Part shown: one piece after another, positions 13,244 through 26,056 of the stretch | Numbering within the stretch: position 1 is the stretch's first letter | Layout: every line of letters starts with the position of its first letter | Origin: Aaosphaeria pasadenensis | Taxonomy: Eukaryota; Ascomycota; Dothideomycetes; Pleosporales | Length of the DNA stretch: 64,000 bases | Direction of reading: 5' to 3' | Assembly (NCBI GenBank): GCA_022813625.1 | Contig: JAKLMB010000028.1 | Span: 434,001 to 498,000, forward strand | The notes under the pieces: model-generated | What the model saw: only the letters and a program-made list of their open reading frames with translations | Told to the model about the DNA's origin: nothing | Databases searched by the model: none | Program-made: the position numbers and the translations under genes

Positions 13244-16200
13244 ATGGCGCCCAAGAAGAAGGGAAACAAGAAGGGCAACGACGACTGGGAGGCCGAGCTC
13301 GGCGAGTCCATCGCTCCCCAGGACGCAGCGCCCGCTGCTGCGGATGCCCCCGCGGCGGAGGATGAGGGGCTGGGCGGCGGCTTGATGGCCTCGCTGCAGC
13401 GACGGAACAAGAAGAAGAACAAGAAGGGCGGCGATCAGGACTTCGTGGAGGGCGAGGACCCCACGGCTGCCGCCGCCGCCGGCGATGCTCCTTCGGGGGG
13501 GTTCGCTGATAAGGCGCCTGTGGAGGCGAGTTTCGATGACGATGACGAGGATGTGTTTGCTGGGAATTACGGGAAGAAGAAGGGGAAGGGCGCGGAGAAG
13601 AAGGAGGTGGAGAAGCCTGAGGAGAAGACTGATGATGCGCCGAGGGTGAAGACCAAGGCGGAGAAGGAGAAGGAGAAGAAGGAGAAGGAAAAGCAGCGGA
13701 AGAAGGAGATGGTACGTTCAACCCGTCACTGAGCTCTGTTAAAGGCTCAAGCTATCAAGATGTTGGGAGAGAGCCCATAAGAAGCTAACTGTATACTTCA
13801 TAGGCTGCCAAAAAGAAGGCCAACGCCCCTGCGAAACAAGAAGCTGCGAAGCCCGCCGAGACCAAAGCTGCTGCTGCTGCTCCCTCTACACCCGCCCCCG
13901 AACCCGCTGCCGCCGTAACAGGAGGAAAGAAGAAGAAGATCAACCCTGCACTTGCTGCGCTACAGAAACAACAAGAAGAAAGGCGGAAGAGGGAGGAGGA
14001 GTTGGCCAGATTGGAGGCCGAAGAGAAGGCCAGGACCGAGGAGGAAGAGAAGCTAGCAGCCGAGGAACTTAAGAAGAAAGAGGAGGCAAAGGCTCTGAAG
14101 AAGCAGAAGGAGAAGGAGAAGATCGAGCAGCTGAAGAAGGAGGGTAAATATATGACCAAGGCACAGAAAGAAGCCAAGGCCAGGAATGAGCTCCGAATGA
14201 AGCAAATGCTCGAAGTTGGTGGCGCAAAGGTCGCTGGTCTTGAGGAGCCGGCTGAGAAGAAGAAGCCCGTCTACGATGACCGCAAGAAGAAGAAGAGCAG
14301 GGCCGCCGAACTCAAGGAACAGCAGGAGGCTAAGGAGGCGGAAGAAGCTGCTAAGAAATTGGAAGAGCTCAGAATCGCCGAGGAGGAGGCTGCGGCCGCG
14401 GCCGCACAAAAGGCAAAGGAGGAGGCCGAAGCTAAGAAGGCCGAGGAGAGCGACTCTGGAGATGACTGGGAAAAGCAGGCCGACGAAATGGATGGAGTCA
14501 AGGACAGTTGGGATGCACCATCTGACGAGGAAGAAGAGAAACCTGCACCCGCATCCGAACCTGCATCCAAAGCAGCAACAAATGGCAAAGCGGCACCCAG
14601 CAAATCCAAGACTGTTGAGGAGTCCGAGTCTGAATCCGAGTCGGACAGTGAGAGTGAGTCGGAGGACGAGGAAGAGTCCGCTGCAAAGAAGGCAGAGGCT
14701 GCACGAAAGGCCGCCGCTGCTGATCGACGTAAGAAGCAGCACGACGAGGCACTCGCAGCGCGCTCAAAGGACAACCTTCGATCCCCCATTTGCTGTATTC
14801 TTGGTCACGTCGATACTGGTAAAACTAAGCTTTTGGACAAGATTCGACAGACAAACGTTCAGGAAGGCGAAGCTGGTGGAATTACTCAACAGATTGGTGC
14901 TACGTATTTCCCCAAGGAAGCGCTGCAGAAGAAGGTCGCAGTCGTCAATAAGGACGATAGCTTCAACTTCAATGTTCCTGGTCTCTTGATCATCGATACG
15001 CCCGGTCACGAATCTTTCACCAACCTACGCTCCAGAGGTTCATCTCTTTGCAACATCGCCATTCTTGTCATTGATATTATGCACGGTCTCGAGCCCCAAA
15101 CTAGGGAATCCATGAGACTGCTCCGAGATAGGAAGACTCCTTTCATCGTTGCTCTCAACAAGATCGATCGTCTCTTCGGCTGGTCAAGAATTGACAACAA
15201 CGGTTTCGAGGACAGTCTTGCTTTCCAGAAGAAGGCGGTACAGCAGGAGTTCCGAGACCGATGGAACTTCGTCCACACTCAACTTCAAGAGGAGGGTTTC
15301 AACTCGGAGCTTTTCTACCAGAACAAGAACATGGCACGATACGTGTCCGTCTGCCCAACATCCGCCCACACTGGCGAGGGTATTCCCGACATGTTGAAGC
15401 TCATCGTCACGCTTACGCAGGAACGCATGACCAACAATCTCATGTACTTGTCTGAGGTTGAGTGCACAGTCTTGGAAGTCAAGGTCATCGAAGGTCTCGG
15501 TACGACAATTGACGTTGTGCTCTCGAACGGTGTCCTACACGAGGGTGACCGAGTGGTGCTTTGCGGTAATCCAGAACCAATTGCGACCAATATTCGAGCG
15601 TTGTTGACGCCAGCCGAAATGAAGGAACTTCGTGTCAAGTCCACCTACGTCCACAACAAGGAGGTCAAGGCTGCCATGGGTATCAAGATTGCTGCTGATG
15701 GTCTCGACACCGCTATTGCCGGTTCCCGATTGTTGGTCGTTGGCAAGGACGATGATGAGGAAGATCTCATGGACGATGTCATGGGCGATCTTGCACATTT
15801 GCTTAGCAGAGTCTCCACAACTGGTCGCGGTGTGTCCGTCCAGGCATCAACCCTCGGTTCGCTCGAGGCTTTGCTCGAATTCTTGCGCGTTTCCAAGATT
15901 CCCGTCGCCACCATTTCCATTGGTCCAGTCTTCCGCAAGGACGTTCTGCGTGCCGGTGTCATGTTAGAGAAGTCGCCGGAATACGCAGTCATGCTTTGTT
16001 TCGATGTCAAGGTCGACAAGGAAGCAAAGGCATACGCTGACGAAATTGGTGTCAAGATCTTCGAAGCCGACATCATCTACCATCTCTTCGACAAGTTCAC
16101 TGCACACATGAAAGCATTGGAGGAGCAACGCAAGGAGGACAGCAAGATGTTGGCCGTGTTCCCTTGCGTCCTCAGGCCAGTTGCCGTCTTCAACAAGAAA

Positions 16201-16619
16201 GATCCCATCGTTGTCGGTATCGATGTTGTCGAGGGCCAGCTCAAGATGCTGACTCCCATTGCGGCTGTAAAGAGGAACCCAGTGACCGGTGTCAAAGAAA
16301 TCATCCAGCTCGGTAGAGTGTAAGTTCCATCTTTGGCATTGATTCATCCCACGCATTCACTAATCGTCCTTTTAGAACCTCCATCGAACGTGACCACAAG
16401 CAGATCCAGGTCTGCAAGAAGGGTCAGCCATCCGTCGCCGTCAAGATCGAAGGACCCAACCAACCCCTCTACGGCCGTCACCTCGAAGAGAAGGACACTC
16501 TTTACTCCGCCATCAGCAGAAAGAGTATCGATACGCTGAAGGAGTTCTTCAGGAACGACGTCACACAGGACGAGTGGAAGTTGATGGTGCAGCTCAAGAA
16601 GGAGTTTGACATTATGTAA
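13244..16619 (+). CDS. FUN12: Translation initiation factor eIF5B
   Basis: A ribosome-dependent GTPase that joins the 60S subunit to the 48S complex and releases after GTP hydrolysis. Exons are 13244-13711, 13804-16319 and 16376-16619, giving 1,075 residues. The first ~480 residues are the variable, highly charged Lys/Glu/Ala-rich region typical of eukaryotic eIF5B. The GTPase domain follows with G1 GHVDTGKT at 490-497, G3 DTPGHE from 554 and G4 NKID at 608-611. A beta-barrel domain II, domain III and a C-terminal domain IV follow, ending LKKEFDIM. The final intron is confirmed because joining gives the conserved GRVTSIE segment. The start codon follows CAACA, and long pyrimidine tracts lie upstream. 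Antisense frames over the Lys/Glu-rich region are shadows. Confidence 0.97.
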
Positions 16620-18860
16620 AGTATCGTGAACAATATCATCGGACATTTCACACACACAAAAATGCGGCGTGTTAGATGGCCAACTTTCTTCTCGGGGATA
16701 CTTTTATTGGTCCTTGTGGTTTCTTCCACACATCTATTATTGTCTTGTTAACGAATAAAAAGTGGCAATTGTAATGTTTCTTTCCCTTTCTTTCCTTTTT
16801 TACTCAACCTATTCTTCCCAGTACTTGAGGTTTTCATATACTACTTATCTGGCGTTGCTGTGTGTTTGCCACTGCATCTCAATTGCATCAGATGCGGCGT
16901 TTCTTCTCGGTCTCTCCCGTCCTGAATATAAAATAAAAAATCATTAAACCTACATACAAAGTCTATAAAGTCCACAATGAAAACCCCCCAGTGAAACGCA
17001 CGTGATGTTACCCCCATCCCGCAACAGCCCTCCAACACTCCCCCAGCATTCCTCACCCAAACTCCTACCTAATCTCCCTCCCCAGAGTAATGACACTACC
17101 AAGATACCATAACAAGTAAAAACAAAAACACCCATCGAAGACTGCAGCATTCCCTGTTTTTTCTTTTTTTTCGTCTTCTGTCCTTTCCCGCCGACCGACC
17201 CCACACGCCGCAAACTTGGTTCAAAAGGTCCCCCTCCCTCCCTGTTCTGTTCAAGATTGACGCGTTTCGGCCCGGAATGGTGGGTGGGAACAAGGTACTT
17301 CCAAGGTCTACCAAAAATTACCTGCTTTTTTCTTTGCGCGCAGGCAACATATATCCCCATTCTTCGTCCGTGGGTTTTGTTACTTTTTTTTTCTTTAATT
17401 GATTGATCGCTGCGGTGGAGATTCGCTGTTTGAATGCTTTGTCGTATTGCGACTGATAGGTAGGGAAAGTGATGGTTTAGTTGGGCCGCGTGGACTAGGG
17501 GTCCAAGGAATCGAGGGGGTGCAGGGTTCTTGCGGCGAAAGTTTGGTTCGCGGTTCCTTGATTTATGTTCATTTCTTTTCTTTCTTTATTGGTTCGTTTG
17601 TCCTTTGCGGGGAGGGAAAGGAAAGTGTGGAGAGAGTGTGGGTGGGTTGGTTTCTGATGGAAATTAGTCGGTGGGATGGTGTCTGTTGGTGTTCGAGGGG
17701 AGAATGGGTGGGTGGATGTTGTGGTTTCGTTTGTTTTTTCTGGTTGACTGTGATGGTCAGAGGTGAAGGATTGGGCACAGATTAAATACGTCTATTATTT
17801 GTGAGGAGCTGGAAATGTGCCATGGTGCTCTGGGGCTTTTTGTTGTGTTGGTGTTTTGCTACCGTCGTTTGATTTGGTCTATGGTTGGGATCTGGATTTG
17901 ACTTGGATGGGTGGAAGTGCAACGCAATGAATTAAATGAGTGATGATGTTTTTCTAGGAGTTATTACAAGCTGCTTGAGTGTTTTGGTTCTGGTGAATCA
18001 GGAATAAATGAGTCGTAACTGGGTAGATAATATTTTGAATGGTTTGATGATGTGCTTAAGGATGTAAATATCTACGTACTCTACTTGGACATCTGGAGTA
18101 CGATTATGAGCATTATGAGCCGAAAGAACCCATTGAATGTGTCTCGAGAAACATACCATAGTTCTAGTAATCTATCTAGCTCAATTGCAATAGAGCAAAA
18201 GCATGTAATAAAGATCACATATTCAACCACGAAAGGTAGGATAGAGATTAGTATGAAAGAGCTATGAATTTATCGAGATTACCGACACCACACAACCGCC
18301 GTCCGTCTATAGATGGGTATTTACATGCGAGAAATATGTGGAACAAAAGGAAAAGAAAAAAGCATATACAATGGAAGTTGCGCGACGACAACACATCTGG
18401 TCTCCCTCAGCACCCCCTCTAACTTTTGATAGTCTCGTGGTGGAATGCATATGTGCACCCTTGAGGTCGTCATCGTGTCGTGTCCGTGTCTGTCTGTCTG
18501 TCTGTCTGTCCGCCGTCTATTTACAAGGCTTTGCTCTGCGCAGAATTGTATGTATGTACAGGGATGATGAAGTTCGTTGTGTAAGTGACGAGTGGGACGT
18601 CGTGTGGTGGTATCGCAGGATAGAATGGCCGCGAGAACCGAACTTACTTGGTTATTGTACCAAGGAAGTGTGAGGATTCGATGTAGTTGCACCCAGATGC
18701 CTCAGACGAGAGGGAGGGAGAATGGTATTTTCGACTCATGCCTTATACTAGGTGGATTGCGAATGTGGTTGGTGAATTGCTGAACGAAGGATGGAGAGGT
18801 TTTTGTCATTGGAAGATCGACCTGCGAAAGAAAGTGACAGTAACATGTTGTTCCACCCAT
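16620..18860. other. Intergenic, no gene recognised
   Basis: Lies between the eIF5B stop and the convergent 3' end of the small Ser-rich gene. Open frames on both strands are short, repetitive and without recognisable motifs. A (TGTC)n microsatellite lies near 18488-18511. G/T-rich and C/T-rich strand-skewed stretches occur around 17100-17900. Confidence 0.5.
18488..18511. repeat. TGTC microsatellite
   Basis: About six tandem copies of TGTC, in the 3' flank of the Ser-rich gene. Confidence 0.85.
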
Positions 18861-19220
18861 TCACCGGCTGAAATACTCGACGCTGCCGGAGAACGTAGGG
18901 GTGGGCATATCACTGGCATTACTGGACCGCCTCGACGAGCTGTTGGAGGAGGCGATGGAGCTCGTGGATGCGGATCTGCGGTGTCGGATCGTGGGGTGTG
19001 ATCGCATGAACTCCTCGAAGCTCTGTCGTTCGAAGTCTTGAATCAACACGTCGGAAATGGGGTCGGGCTTTCGTGTAACGACTTGATGGCTGTGGTTACG
19101 GTTGTGATGGACCTGGGGCCTTCGTGGAGTTGGAGAGGTGGGTGATTGGACGGGGCTCGACTCGTTCTGCATCCACTGCATGAGAGAATTGGCAATCTGG
19201 AAGGAAAGTGCACAAGACAT
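18861..19220 (-). CDS. Hypothetical Ser-rich protein, 119 residues
   Basis: I do not recognise the family. A single-exon frame starts at ATG 19220 in CAACCATGT context. The first ~20 residues could form an amphipathic helix (IANSLMQWMQNE). A Pro/Ser-rich linker follows, then a charged block (ISDVLIQDFERQSFEEFMRSH) and a long Arg/Ser tract (RHRRSAS..., SSSRRSS) that looks like a phosphorylated disordered tail. The biased but non-random composition suggests a real gene. The first codons also read CTTTCCTTCCAG, a good splice acceptor, so the true N-terminus could come from an upstream exon and this ATG may be internal. Confidence 0.5.
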   Translation of the reverse strand: MSCALSFQIANSLMQWMQNESSPVQSPTSPTPRRPQVHHNRNHSHQVVTRKPDPISDVLIQDFERQSFEEFMRSHPTIRHRRSASTSSIASSNSSSRRSSNASDMPTPTFSGSVEYFSR

Positions 19221-20151
19221 GGTTGATGACGTTGAGGATCCGATATGGTAGTTCTTCCTTTTTCTTTTTGTTCTTCTTCGTGAAGGTAAGTAGATATCCC
19301 TGGGGATTTGGGATTTGGATCTGTACTGTGCTCTGGCCTGGTGAGATTTAGGGCTTCAAGAGAGGCATGTTTTACAGATATATGTCAGACACGGACAGAC
19401 TACTTGTGTTTTCAAACATTCAACGGCAAATCGACCCGAGCCTCGCCCCCGTCCCAGGTCAGAGAATGCATATTGAAACGCCTCAAGGACAACGACAGGT
19501 AAGGTCGGAACAGATGTAATACTCCGATGACCGTACTGCGCTGGACGGGGACGTGTCCAATGGAAAGGCCAGGAATCCAGGCCAAGGATGTGGCCGTTCA
19601 AGTGTGATGAATTGATCTGGCACTTGTACCTTGTTCTGGGTCGTCTGGGGTTGATCCTGTGGCAGAGAGAGGCGAAGCGTCCACGCTGGAAGTCCCCCAA
19701 ATAGACACACATCAGCCCCCCAAAATGGAAGCCCCTCATTCGTCTATCCGTCGCACCACAACCTCCACGGGCGTTTCGACATGGGCCGGCAAAGCCCCAA
19801 GTCCAAGTCCGACCGACGCAACATTTGACTGACATGACATGATATGTTTGTTTGTTTGGTTTCCTTCCCTCCGATCGTTCCATCCCATCTATTAAATTCT
19901 TGTAAAACGGTCTTGCCCGACATGCGGCGTCGGCCTCAACACCGTCGACGAAGAGAGAAGATTCGCGAACGGTTCGGCACAAATGTTTCAAAGTCTATAG
20001 CAATCGCCATTGCAACAGTAGTTCATTATATCTGACGTGAAATTCGCGTACGTGCCAATCCAAAGCCCAGCTCAAGATGCAAATAATCGTGATCCTTCAC
20101 ACAGCATACATCGACGCATCCCCGTCAATCGACAAGACTCGCGCGAGATGC
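19221..20151. other. Intergenic between the Ser-rich gene and AVL9 3' end
   Basis: A 211-codon open frame spans 19356-19991 on the minus strand, but it has no ATG at its head, shows no recognisable motif and has arbitrary composition; I treat it as chance. No repeat or RNA gene was seen. Confidence 0.5.
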
Positions 20152-22540
20152 TCAGTTTTGCTCGGCATCTTTGCTTCTCTTTTCCTTCTCTCGCTCCTTC
20201 TCTGCATCAAAGAAGAGACTCTCCCTGTTCGCTGCTGCTGCACTAGCTTCTACATCTACAGGCACTGTTCTCGCACTGCTTAATGGAATGTCGGTGCTGA
20301 CACCCTTCTTCTTCTGCTCAAATTCTTCTGCACGCCGCAGATCTCCAGGCGTTGGCTCAGCCGGTGGCAAGGGCGAAGTGAGAGGTGTCGTAGTTGTGCT
20401 TCTCGCTGCTGCCCAGCCCTTCTTCTTCTCTGACGCCCAGGCACCCCATGACGAGAGATACGCCCCGGCACGCGAAGAGGCTGTAGGCACGTTGGCTTGA
20501 GCATTCGCGGCACCTCCAGCTGGCTTTTCGCCATTCGTGCTGGACACCTCGCTCTCCCTCTGTAGTCTCTGTTCTTCCTGCCTCTTCCTCTGGGCCTCCC
20601 GCATGGCATCCATCTCGGCCCAGAGGTTGTTGACCACGCTCGAGACCTTCTTCTGGCCCACGGCGAATTGTTTGCCAATGGCTTCGCGCGACTTTTCCAA
20701 TCGCTCGTCCAAGTGCATTTCCGCTACTTGCCTAGGCGCCACGCCACAATCAGCACACAGACACTCAGAGTGACGAACTGAACAGTAGGCTCCGAAAAGA
20801 GTCTAAAGTACCTTTAGTCGGTATGGATGTGGGGAGTATAAGAAATAAGTGGACCTACTGTGCTAGTCGCCGCTGGACATCCTCGATCGTAAGGCCACCT
20901 GAGCATGGATGCTTCGGGTCTACGATATCAAACAGATGGGAATCAGTGAACTTATTAAAGAGACGGAAGTTCTCCGTCTTCATCCATGCGTCGATAAACT
21001 CGTTGGAGAAATCAGCTGCCGGGTCACCCTCAATGTCTGGGATGAGATTCTCTTTCTCTTTATTCTTCTCCAAGTAGAGCTTGCATTTGACTGCGCTGAG
21101 TAGGGCGAGGAGATATTCTTCGAACTGCATGCGAATGAACTCTTCGCTGCCGGCATACCCGTGGTCTTTGGGCCGACTCGGGTTTGACTCATCCCAGGTA
21201 TCATAAACAGTCTGAGTCAGGAAATCCATCCACCTCCGATCGGGGGTAGATAGTATGAGCGCAGTCCGAAGAGATGTCGACGTTACATTTAGCGTAAGGT
21301 CATCGAGATTGATCAGCACATCACTGTATCGATCCCTTTGTTGAAGCAGCAGCGAGTTCGTCGAGCCAACGATATATGACTTGGTGCCTTTATCGGCAAG
21401 CATATCCAGTTGCTGCAGTGGTGTATACGGTCCAAACAGTGAGCCTTTACCGAAGAGTTGTAGTGGGAGGCCCATATAAGCTAACACTACAATGTCATCA
21501 GAAGCATGAAAGGAACATTTTAAGGAAGTTCTACTGACATGACGATCGTTCTGAAGTTCGAAGGGAAGTAGGCATAACAAGGTTTTCTTCATAGGAATTG
21601 AATTTAGGATCAGCGGAGTCTTGAAGTTGGCGAATAAGGCCGGGTATCAGAGAAATAAGTGCAAATTGCATCATGCATAACCGTTCGCAATGGGAACCGA
21701 AAAAGAGCATCTATTTTCGTAAGCAACGATACAGCTTGTGGGGTGGGCGACGATGCATACCTTGGGTTGTAGCAGGGCGCATTTGAACAGCACAAGCGTC
21801 TGCCATTTGAACTCATGTATCAACTCCCGAAGAGATATTCCTGGCTAGATCAGTTGTGCGTCGTCCTCGGTACCTCCATGGCACTCACCAAAGTAATGGT
21901 CCATCTCCCCCTCTTGATTCTTAAGAAAAACGGGAAGGCTCTCTTGGAACCTCTGCATTATCTCCATGTCCGTGAAATCCTTTTGTGCAAACCAAGCTGC
22001 CGTAACGACACCCAACTGTGCTTTGACGGCACCAAAATGTTGTGGACTATCGCTGATAACCACGACCGCCTTTTGTACAGTGCTTCGAGTGACGTCCGCT
22101 GGTCTGTTGATAAGCTCACTGGCATCGAGCTGTCGTGTGCAGGATATTCCGAAGAGACTCGTCGCGGGGCTATTTTCTGTTGCTTCACGTCGAAGAGTAA
22201 AGTAGGAGTAGTCTTCTGTGGAACTATTGTTCTCATCTTGATCAGTTCCTGGTTGGGTAAAGATGGTGGAGCAAGGTGTCCGAAGTGGGATGAGTTGAGG
22301 ATTTCACATACGCGTGCGCGCCATCGCTCAAGGCCATGAAGGGCAGTAGAGACCAGTCATTATCGCTCGCAGGGTCAGTACCCTCTTCGACGCCTAGCCA
22401 TGTTTCCACTTCCGGGCCTCTGGATTAGCTGTTAGCCACAAGAGCGACGTATGGCGGTGCGGCGCCTCGAAAGGTGCGGGGAGGGCAGACCTCGCATGGT
22501 GGAAATCAACGATGCAGACAATGGGGGCGAAGGGCGCCAT
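20152..22540 (-). CDS. AVL9: Late secretory pathway protein Avl9 (DENN-type)
   Basis: Acts in exocytic vesicle traffic from late Golgi to the plasma membrane; the family has a DENN-like fold linked to Rab/Arf regulation. Seven exons: 22540-22491, 22419-22312, 22223-21889, 21840-21761, 21710-21539, 21486-20859 and 20731-20152, giving 650 residues. The N-terminal signature is PIVCIVDFHHARGPEVE, then DNDWSLLPFMALSDGAHAS, CTRQL, LVLFKCALLQPKMLFFG and FGKGSLFGPYTPLQQLD. A block containing GSTNSLLLQQRDRYSD and the C-terminal HPCSGGLTIEDVQRR complete the fold. The tail is Glu/Lys-rich and probably disordered. Several donors are weak (GTCTGC in intron 1, GTCAGT in intron 5), but each join restores family sequence and phase. 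Confidence 0.93.
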
Positions 22541-23339
22541 GTCTGCTCTGCAAACGTGCGGCTACCGGAGAGAAGAAGAAGTGAAGGGCGAAGAGTCCAT
22601 GGGGTCGTCGGGGCTTCGTGATTGTTTTCCGGCTTTTGCTACGATGGCCACCGTGACGCTCGTTGGTGACAGTCGTGCCGGTCAGCCCTGTGCCCAGCCC
22701 AACCACGAGGGACTAGGCCGGATTCGAGATCCTTGCAGCAGATCGCGCCATGTTCCCTCCCATGGTAGGAGATGCCATAAAACTCCGAAAGTGTATTCGC
22801 CAGACAGAGGCGGAAGATCATTTCATGGATGGGTCGCAAGCAGCATGACTATGTGGAGTTGCCAGGGGGCTAGTTGTGGCTGAAAGTAATGTAACCCATA
22901 TCATGTTCCCTTGGGCACAGAAATAGTGGAAATGGGTGAAGAAGATGTAGCTACATAACGAAATTATCTATATTCAGAATGGCGAGAATGGGATAAGGTA
23001 GTAAGATGCAAGTATTCGTGATGTAGCCAAATGAAAACACCTCTGGCTCGGCATCTATAGCGTATCAAAAGTATTGCAGATTGCCGTCTTCCAAAGCACA
23101 CTTCGCCGTGTCACGCCCGATTATACCAGAATTCCACAACGAGCCCGACAAACCACCTCACGCTCCAAGATTGCGCAACCAAATTCGGCATGCGCTATGA
23201 ATGGAAGGTAACACGTATGGGGCCTGGCTTGGTCTCGTTGGAGAATGTCCAGCCAAAACGCGAATACGGAATTTTCTGTGTCGTAAACATCAAACCATTG
23301 CGCAACTCTTATTATCAATATTGCCCCTCAATTTTTTTT
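22541..23339. promoter_or_regulatory. AVL9 upstream / hog1 downstream region
   Basis: About 800 bp between two genes on the same strand. It must hold the hog1 3' UTR and the AVL9 promoter. I see no gene and no distinct motif. Confidence 0.5.
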
Positions 23340-24836
23340 TCAACTTCCATTCTCCTCGGCAGCCTGCTGATTGGAGTCTACGTTGTGGTAATCGAGAATT
23401 TCGGAATACCTAGTTGCAAGTTAGCCGATGTTAAACAGCACGAGGTTCTGCGAATTGAGCCTACATCATGATCTTCCAGGTATCAACTGGGAGGTCGGCG
23501 TCGTTGAAAGACCAATCGAATTTCTCCTCCGCTACTGGCTCGTCACTGGGATCGTGGTATGGGGCGAGGTATGCGTGGGCAAGCGCTTGTTCCGCACGAA
23601 CACGCTTCTTGGGGTCGAAAACGAGCATGTTCTCGAGTAGATCAATGGCTACACAGAACTATCAGCAAAATGTTTGAACACCAATCTGTTGCCGATACAT
23701 ACCATCCGGCTCTGCGTTCTTGAACTTGTTCGCCAATGGCTGTCGCTCGCGCTTGGGGAGAGATTGGACAAATCGTAATGTCTGTCGTTGCGTTAGTGGG
23801 GGTACTGGGAGCCTAGGCTGTCTTTGCATACGTTTTCGCTGCAGATGGTCTGGATGACATCGTCGGGGGGAGTGCCGAGCAACTCCGTGATGATAGAGAA
23901 CTGGTTCACATGGTCCTTTCCGGGGAACAGGGGCTTTCCCTCCAACATCTCCGCAAAAATGCAACCTGCACTCCAGATGTCTACTTCGACATCGTACTTC
24001 TGCCAGGTGAGCATGATTTCGGGGGCTCGGTAGTATCGGGTAGAGACATATCCCGTCATCTGGGGGTCCTGTATACGCGCCAATCCGAAGTCGCAGATCT
24101 TAAGATCGCAGTTCTCATTGACAAGGATGTTGCTGGGCTTCAGGTCACGATGGACGACACCGGCGGAGTGGACATATTTCAAACCACGCTTTTTGCAGTC
24201 AGCGATGATCAATGGGGCCCACCAACGATTCGATTACGTACCAGAATTTGGTAGAGGAAGTACTGGATGAATTGCTTCTCGAGAGGCCTGGAGGTGAGCA
24301 ATCGGTGGAGATCGGTACCTAGAAGTTCTGTGACGAAATAGCTGCAGAGGAGGTCAGTGAGCAGTCGTAGTGGCGGGGGTGAGTATCACTGACATGTCCT
24401 CGAGGGGCGAGATGAAAATGTCGCTAAGACTGATGACCTGGTGTTGTGGATCAGAATGTAGGTTCATAGCGATAGAGAAATGATAGGCGCACATTCTCAT
24501 GCCTGAGATGCTTGAGTAGCTTGAGCTCACGGTATGTTCGCTTGGATAGGACTGGGGTGCTGAAGGGCTTCATGATCTTCTTGATGGCGACTGCTTGGCT
24601 GGTGAGCTGGTCTTTGGCGGAACTTCATCAAATGTTAGCACGCGAAACTGGAGGTGTGCATCGCAGGAGGCATACCAGACCAGCCCGAATGCACCCATGC
24701 CCACGGGCTGCAGATCGGTATATCTTCACAAGAGTGTCAGTCGGTCGCAAACGGGAGCTCAGGTGGGGTAGGAGCCGCACCTGCTGGTGATCTCAAAGGT
24801 GGTACCGAAAATCTGAGCGCGCACGAATTCTGCCAT
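23340..24836 (-). CDS. HOG1: Hog1/p38-type stress MAP kinase
   Basis: Terminal kinase of the high-osmolarity pathway; it enters the nucleus after dual phosphorylation. Nine exons: 24836-24781, 24723-24676, 24622-24493, 24437-24394, 24341-24242, 24188-23832, 23781-23703, 23648-23465 and 23409-23340, giving 355 residues, the normal length. Gly loop GMGAFGLV is at 27-34, catalytic HRD at 139-141, DFG at 159-161, and the activation lip T171-G172-Y173 identifies the Hog1/p38 class rather than TEY ERK-like kinases. YYRAPE and the common docking region ([14 protein letters not shown]) are present. The last exon adds [12 protein letters not shown] and a short acidic tail. Introns are 50-57 nt. Donors GTCAGT, GTGCGC and GTGCGG are weak but needed to keep the family sequence. 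The gene is divergent from the G-alpha gene. Confidence 0.97.
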
Positions 24837-26001
24837 GATGAATCGCGATGGCAGTCAGAGTATAGGGAGGTAGATATCTGGAAGGATTCGGAAGGAGGGT
24901 GGTTGGTGGTGGTGATGCTGTAGGAGGGTTGTGGTAGTAGTTGTGGTTGTGGTGTTTGGCGGAGGTGGATTGTGGGAGAGGTGTGGGAGTGGACGCGGCG
25001 GCGACGGCGGGCGGTAGAGTGTTTGGTATTGGTGGTATGGTTGGCTGGCTGGCACACGCTGGCTGGTTGCTTGCGGTGGTTGTTCTCGCCGCTCGCTCAG
25101 CAGGTTTTAGCTGGGACGTTTCGTGCAGCGCACAAAATGGGGCAAGCCGGACTGGTTCGGTGCTGCTAGTCCGCGGAGGGGGGAGGGGGAAGAGTTGAAT
25201 TTATTGTTTGAGAGCTGACTATGGAGGCGTGAAAAGCTCGTTTGGAAGAAACCAGTAGAGGCGGCAAAGCTGGTTTAGGAGGGAGTTTGTGCCGTTGCTG
25301 TTGTCGTTGCTATGTAAGTCTTCGGCGAAAAATACCGAGGCCTATAGAAGAAGATTGGAGGGGGGGAAGAGAGAAGGGAGAGTAGGTGTGACGAAATGTG
25401 AGGGGTGGTGTTTATTTATTTGTGTATGGCGAAGATCTGAACGGAGAGTACATGCACTTGTATATGTATAGTTACTTACCTATGTAACTAAGTATGGGTG
25501 TGCGTGTGCGCGTGTACTTGTGTACTTTGTATGCTTGTCTAGGGCGAGTGGAGTGGACTGTGATGGTGGTGGTAGTTGGGCGGGCGGACGTTGGCGGGTT
25601 GTGAATATCGTTGCCACAAAGGGGATAATGAGGATTATGTATGTTTTACGTTCAAGAGGGAAGATGAAGGGTTTTTGAATGGCTTTAAGAGGATGGGGGG
25701 GAGGGGGGGGCGTGTAGTGGTGAGGGTGGAGGATGTGGTATAGAGTGGGAGGGTATGGAGGGGCATCCAGGGCAAGGCACGATAATACTTGATGGGGATT
25801 GGCACAATTAATGGGAAGGATTACAGATTACAGGTTACAGGCTTTTGCACGGGTATTTTGGCTACCAGGTTAGCAAGGAAATTGAGAAAAACTTGTATGA
25901 ATGAAGCACAGGAAGACGAAGAACCATTGGTGGTTGCGGGAGGGGGGAGGGGAGATGTCAAGGTTATTCTTGACTACGTCATGGTTGAACACCCAGGTAG
26001 C

Positions 26002-26056
26002 GGTACCTCGTAGTTACTTCCATGAACACTATCTGCACTACCACCTACGAGGTACC
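26002..26056. repeat. 12-bp perfect inverted repeat
   Basis: GGTACCTCGTAG at 26002-26013 and its exact reverse complement at 26045-26056, with a 31-nt spacer. The same 12-mer recurs at 29626-29637. Confidence 0.8.

Noticed and set aside
13038..13721. 227-codon Pro/Ser/Arg-rich frame antisense to the eIF5B first exon
   Set aside because: It is the complement of Lys/Glu codon runs, a common artefact of biased composition.
19356..19991. 211-codon frame on the minus strand
   Set aside because: No ATG at its head, no motif, arbitrary composition and no splice logic linking it to a neighbour.
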